Part shown: positions 47,210-55,956 of the stretch, in pieces
Position numbering within the stretch: the stretch's first letter is position 1
Layout: each line of letters opens with the position of its first letter
Assembly (NCBI GenBank): GCA_951213105.1
Contig: OX578153.1
Location: 54,126,020-54,190,019 of the forward strand
Reading direction: 5' to 3'
DNA from: Amaurobius ferox
Lineage: Eukaryota; Arthropoda; Arachnida; Araneae; Amaurobiidae
DNA length: 64,000 bases
Made by a program: the position numbers and the translations under genes
Notes under the pieces: generated by a model
What the model saw: only the letters and a program-made list of their open reading frames with translations
Told to the model about the DNA's origin: nothing
Database searches by the model: none

Positions 47210-47475
47210 AACATCTAGATTGGTCTCCCATCCGATTGGACTCTGACAAAGTGAATCCGGTGTTCTTTGAACTCCAACATCAGCTAGGTTGGTCTCCAGC
47301 CGAATGGGACGCTCGACTCTAGTGAATATGTAATGTAGTTGCATAACTTCAATATCATCATCTAGAACGGTCTCCAGCCGAAGAGGACGCTCGACTCTAG
47401 GGGGCTAGAAGCTAACTTAGAGCGGCTCCCCCCAAGATTGGTCTCCACCTCCGATTGGACGCATCCTAGTGGATC
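47210..47475 (+). repeat. Four spaced copies of a GGTCTCCAGCCGA motif
   Basis: A G/C-rich motif of about 33 bp (GGTCTCCAGCCGAATGGGAC followed by GCTCGACTCTAG) occurs near 47220, 47288, 47368 and 47448, about 70-80 bp apart, in otherwise AT-rich DNA. The middle two copies are nearly identical and the outer two are diverged. A minus-strand open frame (47072-47344) crosses it and has no known motif. Confidence 0.7.
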
Positions 47476-47648
47476 AGTAGTTGTAACTTTACGTTGAAGG
47501 ATCAGATATGTTCTACTAATTTGCGTATACATATGTATATATACATGTCTTCCATATATATGATATTTTTGTAATTATTTTTAAAAATTGGTAGATAAAA
47601 CTGGTAGTAAGTTTAAATCCAGAAATTTTATTTGTTACATTTGAAAAA

Positions 47649-48447
47649 CCTGATGTGCACATGACTTTCCCCGAAGACTCATATTCAAGCTCTCTTTACT
47701 GTTCAAAAGTTTAACACCTCAAAATAAAACGCGTAATTATTTAAAATTAAACTGAATTTTAGCAGTTTTAATTCAATTATCGTTATATTGGCAACAGATT
47801 ATTTTCAAAAGTGTTTTTGCGAAAATGCGAAAGGAATAAAATATCTCAAGAACGGTTAGTCTTAGAGTAATGGGGTTGATCTTGTGCGTTTCATCTCCAA
47901 AAATTGCGTATAAAACAGGCATTTAATTGATATATTTGAGCATACGTAGTTTTTTATTTTAGATGTTAACATTTTTTGCTAGACATTTCGCAAGAAAGGC
48001 AGGTTCTTTTTTTGTCGAATCGTACCGAAATCTAATCAACACCAGGGTAACTCACAAGGGCTTTATCTACCAAATTTTAAGAAATTTGGTCTATTAGTTT
48101 TTCAGTTAGCGTGGATACAAACTTTTGCGGGCCATTTCGCAAAAAAAGACGGGTTCTTTTATTCCGAATCGTACCCATAACTAATCAGCACCAGATTCGC
48201 CCTCAAGTGACTTACTTGCTAAATTCTGTGAAATTCGGTCCATTAGTTTTTTAGTTAGAGTGGATACAAAATCTGCATAGACAGACAGGCACACAGACAG
48301 ACACACACACACAGACGTCACGCTAAAAATAGTTCTTTCGCATTCTAGAGGTCTCGAAACGTTTAGATCCGTCGAAAACTCGAGTTGCGATTTTCGGCAT
48401 GATTCCAATACTTCCCCTATACATTACCATGTATTGCAGGGAAAGTA
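47649..48447 (+). mobile_element. Family B element, copy 9
   Basis: The 5' end is slightly shortened (CCTGATGTGCACATGACTTT). Two central repeats are present, with a CA tract at 48297-48314. The hairpin ends GCAGGGAAAGTA at 48447. Confidence 0.88.
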
Positions 48448-48554
48448 AAAATCACAGTACAGGAAATCAAAGCAAAATCTTCAAACATATATTTAAAAAA
48501 AAAAAATTCAGGCAAAGCAAAAAAATCATTAGTATTACAGCATAAATTAAAAAA

Positions 48555-49227
48555 TCTGATGTGGGCAACCCATGACTTTTCTTATATAATGAATTGAATT
48601 TACTAATTTTACAGTAAAAAATAGGTTTTTCTTATAGTAGATACTAATATTCTTTCCAAGATATTGAATTTTCGACAATTAGTCGTCATTTTCATTGATT
48701 TGGCGTCATTTTTATCCATTTAGCGAGATTTTTGTTAATTTGGCAACATTTCAAAAAGTCGCCAAATTGGCGACATTCTGCCAAATTCGTCGCCAAAATC
48801 TCGACAAGCGTTACGGATGAAGAAATAAGTTATTCTTACAGCAGACAAATGACTATTGCCGCTCAAATACAAAAGTATTACTCAAAGTATCTTTTTCCAT
48901 GAATGGAACGAGCTAGAACCACTAGAATGATGTCACCCAATTTATCGTATGGTATGACATATGAAAAGTGAACATGTTTCTCAACAGGAAATATTTTTTT
49001 TTTATTTTATATGACATATTGATAATTTTTTTGAAAAATGTGCAATATCTCGAGAACGGTTTGTATTAGCGTTCTAAAATTTATGCCAATCTTTTCCTAA
49101 TGAGAAATTACATAAGAAATGTGTATTTGCGCAACTTTATTAGCGGTTTTGATTTTTTGACGATTTCTTCAAAATTTCACTCGAAAATTTTGGGGGGTTC
49201 TGAACATTCGATTGCGTATAAAAAAAA
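48555..49227 (+). mobile_element. Family A element, copy 6, 3'-truncated
   Basis: It starts TCTGATGTGGGCAACCCATG and follows family A closely up to the A run after CATTCGATTGCGTATAAA. There it stops and a new family A 5' end begins. The CA tract and the 3' hairpin are missing. Confidence 0.88.
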
Positions 49228-49299
49228 TCTGATGTGGGCAACACATGACTTTCCTTATATAATGCAATGAATTTACTACTCTTTTACAGTTAAAAAAAA
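49228..49299 (+). mobile_element. Family A element, copy 7, 5' stub of 72 bp
   Basis: TCTGATGTGGGCAACACATG and the next 50 bp of family A, ending in the A run after TTTTACAGTT, where the next family A copy begins. Confidence 0.88.
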
Positions 49300-50205
49300 T
49301 CTGATGTGGGCAACACATGACTTTCCTTATATAATATAATGAATTTACTACTTTTACAGTAAAAAAATAGGATTTTCTTGTAGTAGATACTAATATTCTT
49401 TCCAAGATATTGAAATTTCGACAATTAGTCGTCATTTTCATTGATTTAGCGTCATTTTTATCCATTTGGCGAGTTTTTCGTTAATTTGGCAACATTTCAA
49501 AAAAGTCGCCAAGTTGGCGACATTCTGCCAAAATATCGCCAAGCGTTATGCACTAAGAAATAAGTTTTTCTTAAAGAAATACAAAAGTATTATTCAAAGT
49601 ATCTTTTTTCAAGAATGGAACGCGCTAGATCCACGAGAAGGATGTCACTCAATTTATCGCATGGTATTACATATGAAAAGTAAACATGTTTCTCAATAGG
49701 AAATATTTTTCTTTTTATTTTATATGACTTTTTGATAATTTTTTTAAAAAATGTACAATATCTCGAGAACGGTTCACGTTAGCGTTCTAAAATTTATGTC
49801 AATCGTTTTCTAATGAAAAATTACATAAGAAATGTCTATTTGCGTAACTTTATTAGTGGTTTTAATTTTTTGACGATTTTTTCAAAATTTCATTCGAAAG
49901 TTTAGGGGGGTTCTGAACATTCGATTGCGTATAAAAACAATAGACTTCCAGTGTTTACGGATTGTGATTTTTGTACCAAATTTGGTTAGAATCGGTCTAT
50001 TCGTTCGTCAGTTATCGTCTCCACAGACTCACTGACACACACACACACACATACACACACACACACACACACACAGACATCACTTCAAAAATGTTTGATT
50101 CGTGATCAGGGATGCTTGAAACGTGCTCTCCCGTCGAAAACTCGAATTCGAATTTTCGACCCCGTCACAATACTTTCCTTATACATTATGTATATAAGGA
50201 AAGTA
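49300..50205 (+). mobile_element. Family A element, copy 8
   Basis: It starts TCTGATGTGGGCAACACATG and ends AAGGAAAGTA at 50205. A small deletion lies near 49575. The (CA)n tract at 50035-50075 is long. Its 3' end directly abuts the middle part of the mariner. Confidence 0.9.
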
Positions 50206-50603
50206 ATAACATTACTACTATTATTGGTATTATCTACTGGTTGTGTGTTTCAAACTGAAACAGATCCTACAACAGTTGTTCGTGCCCGAAGTGTTTCAAA
50301 GAAAATGATTGCATTGTTTTTCGGTAAATCCAGCCATGTTGTAACCGTTGCTTTGGAGGATCGTATAGCAGTAAATGCAGATTGGTATACGTTAATGTGT
50401 TTGCCAGATATAGTTGATCAAATCAGAAAAAAATAATATGCGAAACGTCACATGATTCTTAATTATGGCAATGCAAGCTCACACATTGCATTTCAAACTA
50501 TCAATTATTTGAAGCATGAAAAAATTGATTTCATGAGTCATTATCCTTATTCGCCTGATTTAGCTCCCAGTAATTTTTTCTTGTTCCCAACAATAAAAAC
50601 AAA
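50206..50603 (+). pseudogene. mariner transposase, middle to C-terminal part
   Basis: From about 50236 the sequence reads VFQTETDPTTVVRARSVSKK, then ALFFGKSSHVVTVALEDR and NADWYTLMCLPD, as in mariner transposases. After a stop near 50434 it continues with NASSHIAFQT and HYPYSPDLAPSNFFLFP. The second catalytic Asp (expected before NASSH) is a Gly here, and the third Asp of SPDLAP is present. A family A copy interrupts the gene at 50604, and it resumes at 51543. Confidence 0.85.
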
Positions 50604-51542
50604 TCTGATGTGGGCAACACATGGCTTTCCTTATATAATGCAATGAATTTTCTACTTTTACAATTAAAAAAAAAGGTTATTCTTGTAGTAGATACTTATA
50701 TTCTTTCCAAGATATTGAATTTTCTTCAATTAGTTGCTATTTTCATTGATTTAGCGTCATATTTATCCATTTGGCGAGATTTCGTTAATTTGGCAACATT
50801 TAAAATGTCACCAAGTCGGCGACATTCCGCTAAATTCGTCGCCAAAATCTCGACAAGCGTTATGGACGGAGAAATGAGTCATTCTTATAGCAGATAAATG
50901 ACTGTTGGCGTTTAAATACAAGAGTATTACTCAAAGTATCTTTTCTCATAAATGGAACGAACTAGATCCACGAGAATGATGTCACCCAATTTATCGCAGT
51001 ATATCACATATAAAAAGTGTACATGTTTCTCAACAGTTAATATATTTTTTTAATTTATGGGATTTTTTGATAAGTTTATTTGAAAAATGTGAAATATCTC
51101 GCGAACGGATGGATCATGCTAGCGTTCTAAAGTTTATGTCAATCGTTTTCTGAAAAAAATTACATGAAAAATGTCTATTTGCGTAACTTTATTAAAGGTT
51201 TTGGTTTTTTGATGACGTTTTTAAAATTTCACTCAAAAATTTAGGGGGGTTCTGAACATTCGATTGCGTTTAAAAGCAATAGGCTTCCAATATTCAGGAA
51301 TTGTGATTTGTGTACCAAATTTTATTCGAATCGCTCCATTCGTTCGTGAGGTATCGTCTCCACAGACTCACTGACGCACACACTCACACACATATTTTCA
51401 CACACACACACAGACATCAGCTCAAAAATGTTCGATTCTTGATCAGGGTTGCTTGAAACGTGCTCTCCCGTCGAAAACTCGAATAAGAATTTTCGACCCC
51501 GTCACAATACTTTCCTTATACATTATGTATATAAGGAAAGTA
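50604..51542 (+). mobile_element. Family A element, copy 9, inserted in mariner
   Basis: It starts TCTGATGTGGGCAACACATG (50604) and ends AAGGAAAGTA (51542). The mariner frame reads FLFPTIKT just before and CGQR...NPEEAVEAYK just after, so this is a defined insertion into a known gene sequence. Confidence 0.93.
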
Positions 51543-51641
51543 ATAAAATGTGTGGTCAACGATAAAACAACCCAGAAGAAGCAGTTGAAGCTTATAAGCC
51601 ACATGTTTCTGCTATACCAACTTCTAAATGATATAACTGAA
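51543..51641 (+). pseudogene. mariner transposase, C-terminal piece after the insertion
   Basis: The frame reads CGQR, a stop, then NNPEEAVEAYKPHVSAIPTS. This is the mariner region that follows FLFP..K in the intact gene. The remaining C-terminus and the terminal repeat are missing; a foldback element begins at about 51652. Confidence 0.82.
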
Positions 51642-51651
51642 CTTTAAACTA

Positions 51652-51856
51652 TAAAGACAACCAAAGTTGGCCATTATTAAATGTCTTTAATAAAATATCC
51701 ATCCATGACGTACATTAAAGTTACATAACCAGAGCGCTTTCGGGGATTATCATGCACTTCATAATGCCCGAAAGCGCTCCGGTTATGTAATTTGAATGTA
51801 CGTCATGGAAATTTTATTAAAGACACTTAATAATGGCCAACCTCGGTTGTCTTTAT
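51652..51856. mobile_element. Foldback MITE with ~90-bp arms
   Basis: An almost perfect palindrome. The outer ends are TAAAGACAACC and its complement, followed by TTGGCCATTATTAA, TGACGTACATT, TTACATAACC and GAGCGCTTTCGGG. The loop of about 20 bp is centred near 51747. The palindrome begins and ends in TA, which fits a TA-inserting (Tc1/mariner- or pogo-type) element. It cannot code for protein. Transcribed RNA would form a long hairpin. Confidence 0.85.
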
Positions 51857-53269
51857 TTTTCAAATGCTGCTTACTTGACTTGTCTTCCATACAATTTTAT
51901 TGACATAACTGTTTTGAAAATTTGTTTATTAGAATGAAAAATATATTGATGCTAAAGGCAAATATTTTGAAAAGTGGTAAAGCGATTTATTTCCATACAA
52001 AAATATTCTGTGTATTATTCTCTAAAAACATACTAGTCTACGTATACGTTCAATGAAATTAACGAACGAGAAATATTTCCAATTAAATTGGCATACGTTC
52101 AATTGAATTGGCTTCAGTTTGAAGCAAAAACTTAGTCATATTATCTATTCGTTTATGTATTACACGTCAATGAATATTGCTATTTATTTAATGAACGTGT
52201 TTTACACTTACTTGTCTACGTTCTGTTCAATCATAGTGAGCTGTTGTTATGTTTGTCATAATCATTTCAAAATTATCCAGACAAAGTAAAGTAAAATTCA
52301 ATGGATTTTTCGGAGGTAAACATTTATTATATTTTAACTATTTTTATAAATTAAGATTCAATTTGCTATCTAAAACATGTGGGCTTTAGAAAATTAAATA
52401 TATTTTGTGCATAAAATTTTTCTTTTTAGTTTTAAAGGTACCTTTCTGTTATCGGGAAACATCACTATACAAACATTTTTGAATCAAAATATAATAAAAG
52501 TCGGTTTCATTAATGTATGCTTTAAATAAATATAGTTTTAAAAGAAATAAGTTAATATTTTTTATCTTCGGTATTTGAAAATCCATAATTACTTCTCAAA
52601 ATAGCATTAAACGAATCAATCCTTATCATTATTGATAATTTTCGTCATAAGAAACCAAGTATTTCAAATATTAACTGCTAACTGTTACCTGATAAAAACT
52701 AAAATTATGAAATACTAAATGTAGATAAAATAAGTTTTCCAATTGCATAATTATTGCTGAATTCAATGCACATCTGGGACATGGACTTTCAAGAGATTAA
52801 ACTAACGCAAAAGAAGCAAAGGAAGCAGAAAACTTTTAAACAAGTAAAATAAAAAAACATAGATTTTAAAGTACCCCTTTTTATTATTTATGCGACTTAA
52901 ATATATAAAAACATTATTTATTAAAATTTATGTAACTTGTAAAGGTGGCGAAATGAACAAGCAGGCATATTTTGATAAAAACAAGTTTATTCTTAAAACT
53001 GTAGAAAATCATAAATAAACATCAATTAACGTAATTTACAAATAAGAAATCAGAATGTACATGTTCAACCCTTTCTCCCGTCTGCTGCACCCATACACGC
53101 CATGTTCCAACTCGTGCTTCGCACTTGACATCTTTAGAACCTGGTTACCAGTTCCACTTGCCGTTCACAATCTGCGCGCCTGCTATTTAAATTTAGACAC
53201 TTCTTTCCCTGGGGAAGACGCTGCTTGAAAAATAAAAAGTAATGAATAGAAATTGTTAATCCTTGCAAA
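51857..53269. other. AT-rich spacer, nothing recognised
   Basis: Unique-looking AT-rich DNA without a supported gene or repeat family member. Confidence 0.4.
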
Positions 53270-53870
53270 CTTAAATGCATGACAAACAACGATATACCAA
53301 ATTTGGACTTTCTAACTACTCCGGTAATTAAGTTGTTTCCCCAAAACGAATACATTCCTATGACAGTCCCCAGACGGGCTGGCCCGATAAGATTTAAAAT
53401 CTAAATAATTAAAATATACCACAAAGACAATGACATACCAAATTTTGGCTTTCTAACTGGTCCTGTAATCAAGCTATTTCCCCAAAACTAGTACATTCCT
53501 ATGACAGTCCCCAGACGGGCTGACCCGATAAGATTCAAAATCTAAATAACTAAAATATATCGCAATAAACAATGACATATCAAATTTAAACTTTCTAGCC
53601 AAGTAAATCTTCAAGTAATTCCTTAAAGTCAAGTACATTCTTATGGCGAGTCCACGACGGGCTAGCCCGATAAGATTCAAAAGAGTCCAAACATACTTCA
53701 AAAGACAACATGCTATTGAAATTTCTAGCTCCTCCTGTCTTCTCTAGAGTTATTATCCAAAAACGTGTATATGACGGGCCTAGGACTATGGCGGGCTCAG
53801 GACGGGATAGCCCGCTAATGTTCAAAATCAAAAAAATTAAAATAAACCATAAAATACACTTCATATTAAA
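53270..53870 (+). repeat. Degenerate tandem repeat with CGGGCTAGCCCG core, about 4 units
   Basis: The block GACAGTCCCCAGACGGGCTG recurs at 53362 and 53513. Weaker copies are near 53646 and 53780. Spacing is roughly 130-150 bp. Units share CCAAATTT, CTTTCTA, TACATTCCTATG and CCCGATAAGATTCAAAA. The palindromic GGGCTAGCCC core recurs in variant form in each unit. Minus-strand open frames here (53134-53876) are repeat-derived. Confidence 0.7.
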
Positions 53871-54343
53871 TTTCATGTTACTGTTTTAATAGAACTGTTC
53901 TTAATAGTTGGGTCCTGAAAGATTTGAATCAAACTGACAAACTTCAAATCAAGTTAAACAAAAGGCTGTAATAAAAGGAACAAACACTTGAAGAAAATCT
54001 TTCTCCTGTTTTAGCGTCATTAAAAGCTTTTATTTAACTCGTCATGACCGATGTCTGTCTGCCTGTCTCAACTTTTTTGATGGCATTTTTAACATACTGC
54101 CCTACCTACTAAAATGCTGAGATTTGGTACACAGATTAGTCTGGTAGAACATTTTAATCTATTAAAAGTTGGCGGATTTTGAAAAACATAACCGCGTGTT
54201 TTGCAAAAATCTCATTGTTGTTAGTTGAAAAGGAATTCAATATCCAGATTCGGGTTGGACAGCCCATTGCTTAGCGCGCGGGAATTGCATTCAGGCGACC
54301 CAAGTCTATGGACCCAAGTCTATGGATAATCTTGTTCCATTCC
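53871..54343. other. AT-rich spacer with dispersed repeat D, fragment 2
   Basis: About 54095-54195 matches the fragment at 37935-38045 (CCTACCTACTAAAATGCTGA; TTTGGTACACAGATTAGTCT; TCTATTAAAAGTTGGCGG). The rest is not recognised. Confidence 0.4.
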
Positions 54344-54592
54344 AACCCAAGTCTAATTCCTAGCTCTGCCTAAATTGTCCACGTGTTCACGCGCAGTACA
54401 AGCACATTACATATATGGATCCGTAAGACCTTCGGAGAGGTTGGTGGTAGGAGAAGTAGGGTGCGGTCCCTGTAGATGCCACCCACACTGGATTCCGGTC
54501 TAAATTGAGTGGCACTTCCAGGCCGTCCAAAGAGATAGCTTGCACTTTTGGGTAGGTCTGACGGTCTGGGTCGAAAAAGAAGAATATCCAGC
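54344..54592 (+). mobile_element. SINE-2, plus strand, 5'-truncated
   Basis: It begins around the B-box region (CTAATTCCTAGCTCTGCC) and continues with GTGTTCACGCGCAGTACAAG and GTTGGTGGTAGGAGAAGTA. It ends GACGGTCTGGGTCGAAAAAG. Same family as 27368. Confidence 0.8.
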
Positions 54593-55000
54593 TTCTCTTT
54601 ATTTATAAAAAAGAAAATTTTAACACTCGATAATGAAATTTTAAACATTGCGAAGTTTCTAATATCAACGATTCAACCATTAATCAACTTGATTTCTTAT
54701 TACTCGCCAGCGTTGAAGCTGCTCACAGCGAGTTATGAATGAAAAATTTTACTCCCAAAACGAAGTTTTTATATTTACTTGTTCAGCATGTTTGAATCCT
54801 GAAAACTTGAAACCACTCAACTGATTCCGTTTTTAATCTACATTAAACTAAGAGACAAAACGTTATGAAATAACGACTGATGCTTATTGTTTCACCATTT
54901 CAGGCAATCTAAATTCATTAAAACAAAATTTAGCTTGCCAGAATGGCTGCTTGTGCTAACCATGCCCTGTGGATTGAGACCCTTAAAAGGATTGATCGAA
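54593..55000. other. AT-rich spacer
   Basis: Nothing recognised. Confidence 0.35.
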
Positions 55001-55219
55001 TCAGTCGGCAACATTCTTCAACCCGATCAGCATCGAAGAGGGCCGAACGGATAAGGTAACTGTCTTCTTTGGTCTTGCTTCTTCTGGCGTAATTGTACTA
55101 AGGTAGAAAATATCACTCTCCCTTTGCAGATAACAGCAAGGTTCTTTAATATAAGGTTGGGCATTCAGCCCGGCAACCAATGAAAAAGTTGTGGGCTTGA
55201 CGTAATGGGAATTCGTCAT
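55001..55219 (-). other. Coding-like open frame, unrecognised
   Basis: Seventy-two codons with protein-like composition (…SLVAGLNAQPYIKEPCCYL… and …SVRPSSMLIGL…). The DNA is less AT-rich than the neighbourhood. I do not recognise it. A second coding-like minus-strand frame lies at 55744-55956, with an inverted-repeat element between. The two may be pieces of one broken element or gene, but no splice sites or shared motif prove it. Confidence 0.28.
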
Positions 55220-55239
55220 TCGTCATTCGTGATGTCACG

Positions 55240-55672
55240 GTTCAGAGTAGAGCTCCTGTACTACAGGCTGACTTATCAAGCATATTGAAGCCCATAGGGT
55301 TCCATACTACAGTTACAAAAATTATAAAATAAGTGCTTAAAATAAATATTTTATATAGAAAAAGAAGTTTCAATTAGAATATTGTAGAACTTAGCTCCAA
55401 CAAGTATGCTCCAGTATCGGGTATCCAATTATTTATTAGCCATTGTTTTCTTCTTTCTTCGTTTCTAGGAAAGCGAAATCGCCTAAAACCATTTCTAGAA
55501 TGATTAGAGCAGTTCAGTGCAGATCAACCACCCATAATTATTTCAATTATACTTCCTAAAGTGAAAATACGAATAGAGCTAATGCTAATGGATTGCGCTT
55601 CCAACTATGGTGGGCTTCAATATGCTTGATGAGTCAGCTCGTATATAGAGGAGCCTTAGTTCAGAGTAAACA
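55240..55672. mobile_element. Candidate inverted-repeat DNA element
   Basis: About 50 bp at 55247-55306 (…GCTGACTTATCAAGCATATT, then GAAGCCCATAG) recur inverted at 55604-55653 (…CTATGGTGGGCTTCAATATG, then CTTGATGAGTCAGC). GTTCAGAGTA occurs near both outer edges (55240 and 55660), but in direct orientation, so the exact ends are unclear. The interior of about 300 bp is AT-rich and non-coding. Confidence 0.55.
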
Positions 55673-55743
55673 TTGAGACAAATTGCCCAACCACACGCAT
55701 TATTACAATTAAAAATAGTTTGTAAATTTTAAAGTGGCAATAT

Positions 55744-55956
55744 CTAGGCGGAAACAACTTGCGCACAGTTTTTAAATTGTGCTATGCGAACAGGATCCAG
55801 TGATGTCCAAGGAAATTTATTGAAGTCGTTGGAATAGATGTGTGTCGCAGTTAACAAACTCGGTCCCTCTTGAGAGCCCGAGAACAAAATGTGTGGGCCC
55901 TTAATACCCATTTCGTCATATCCGCAGAGCCAGGTAAAAATAATTAAGCCAGTCAT
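55744..55956 (-). other. Coding-like open frame, unrecognised
   Basis: Seventy codons ending in a stop at 55744. The peptide contains GYDEMGIKGPHILFSGSQEG and NKFPWTSLDPVRIAQFK and reads like real protein. A pyrimidine-rich stretch ending TTTTTACCTGGCTCTGCG lies in its 5' part, but no clean acceptor is visible. No family is recognised. It may be a last exon or a fragment of a transposon gene. Confidence 0.28.

Noticed and set aside
49169..49465. Open frame starting MDKNDAKSMKMTTN, which recurs at 9886-10068 and 37982-38305
   Set aside because: Recurrence looks like a conserved protein, but it is the 5' part of the family A element read backwards. Copies elsewhere carry stops, and no functional motif is present.
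54370..54648. Minus-strand open frame with Pro- and Arg-rich peptide
   Set aside because: It lies on the reverse strand of a SINE-2 copy and reappears in other SINE-2 copies (27316-27561, 33378-33814).
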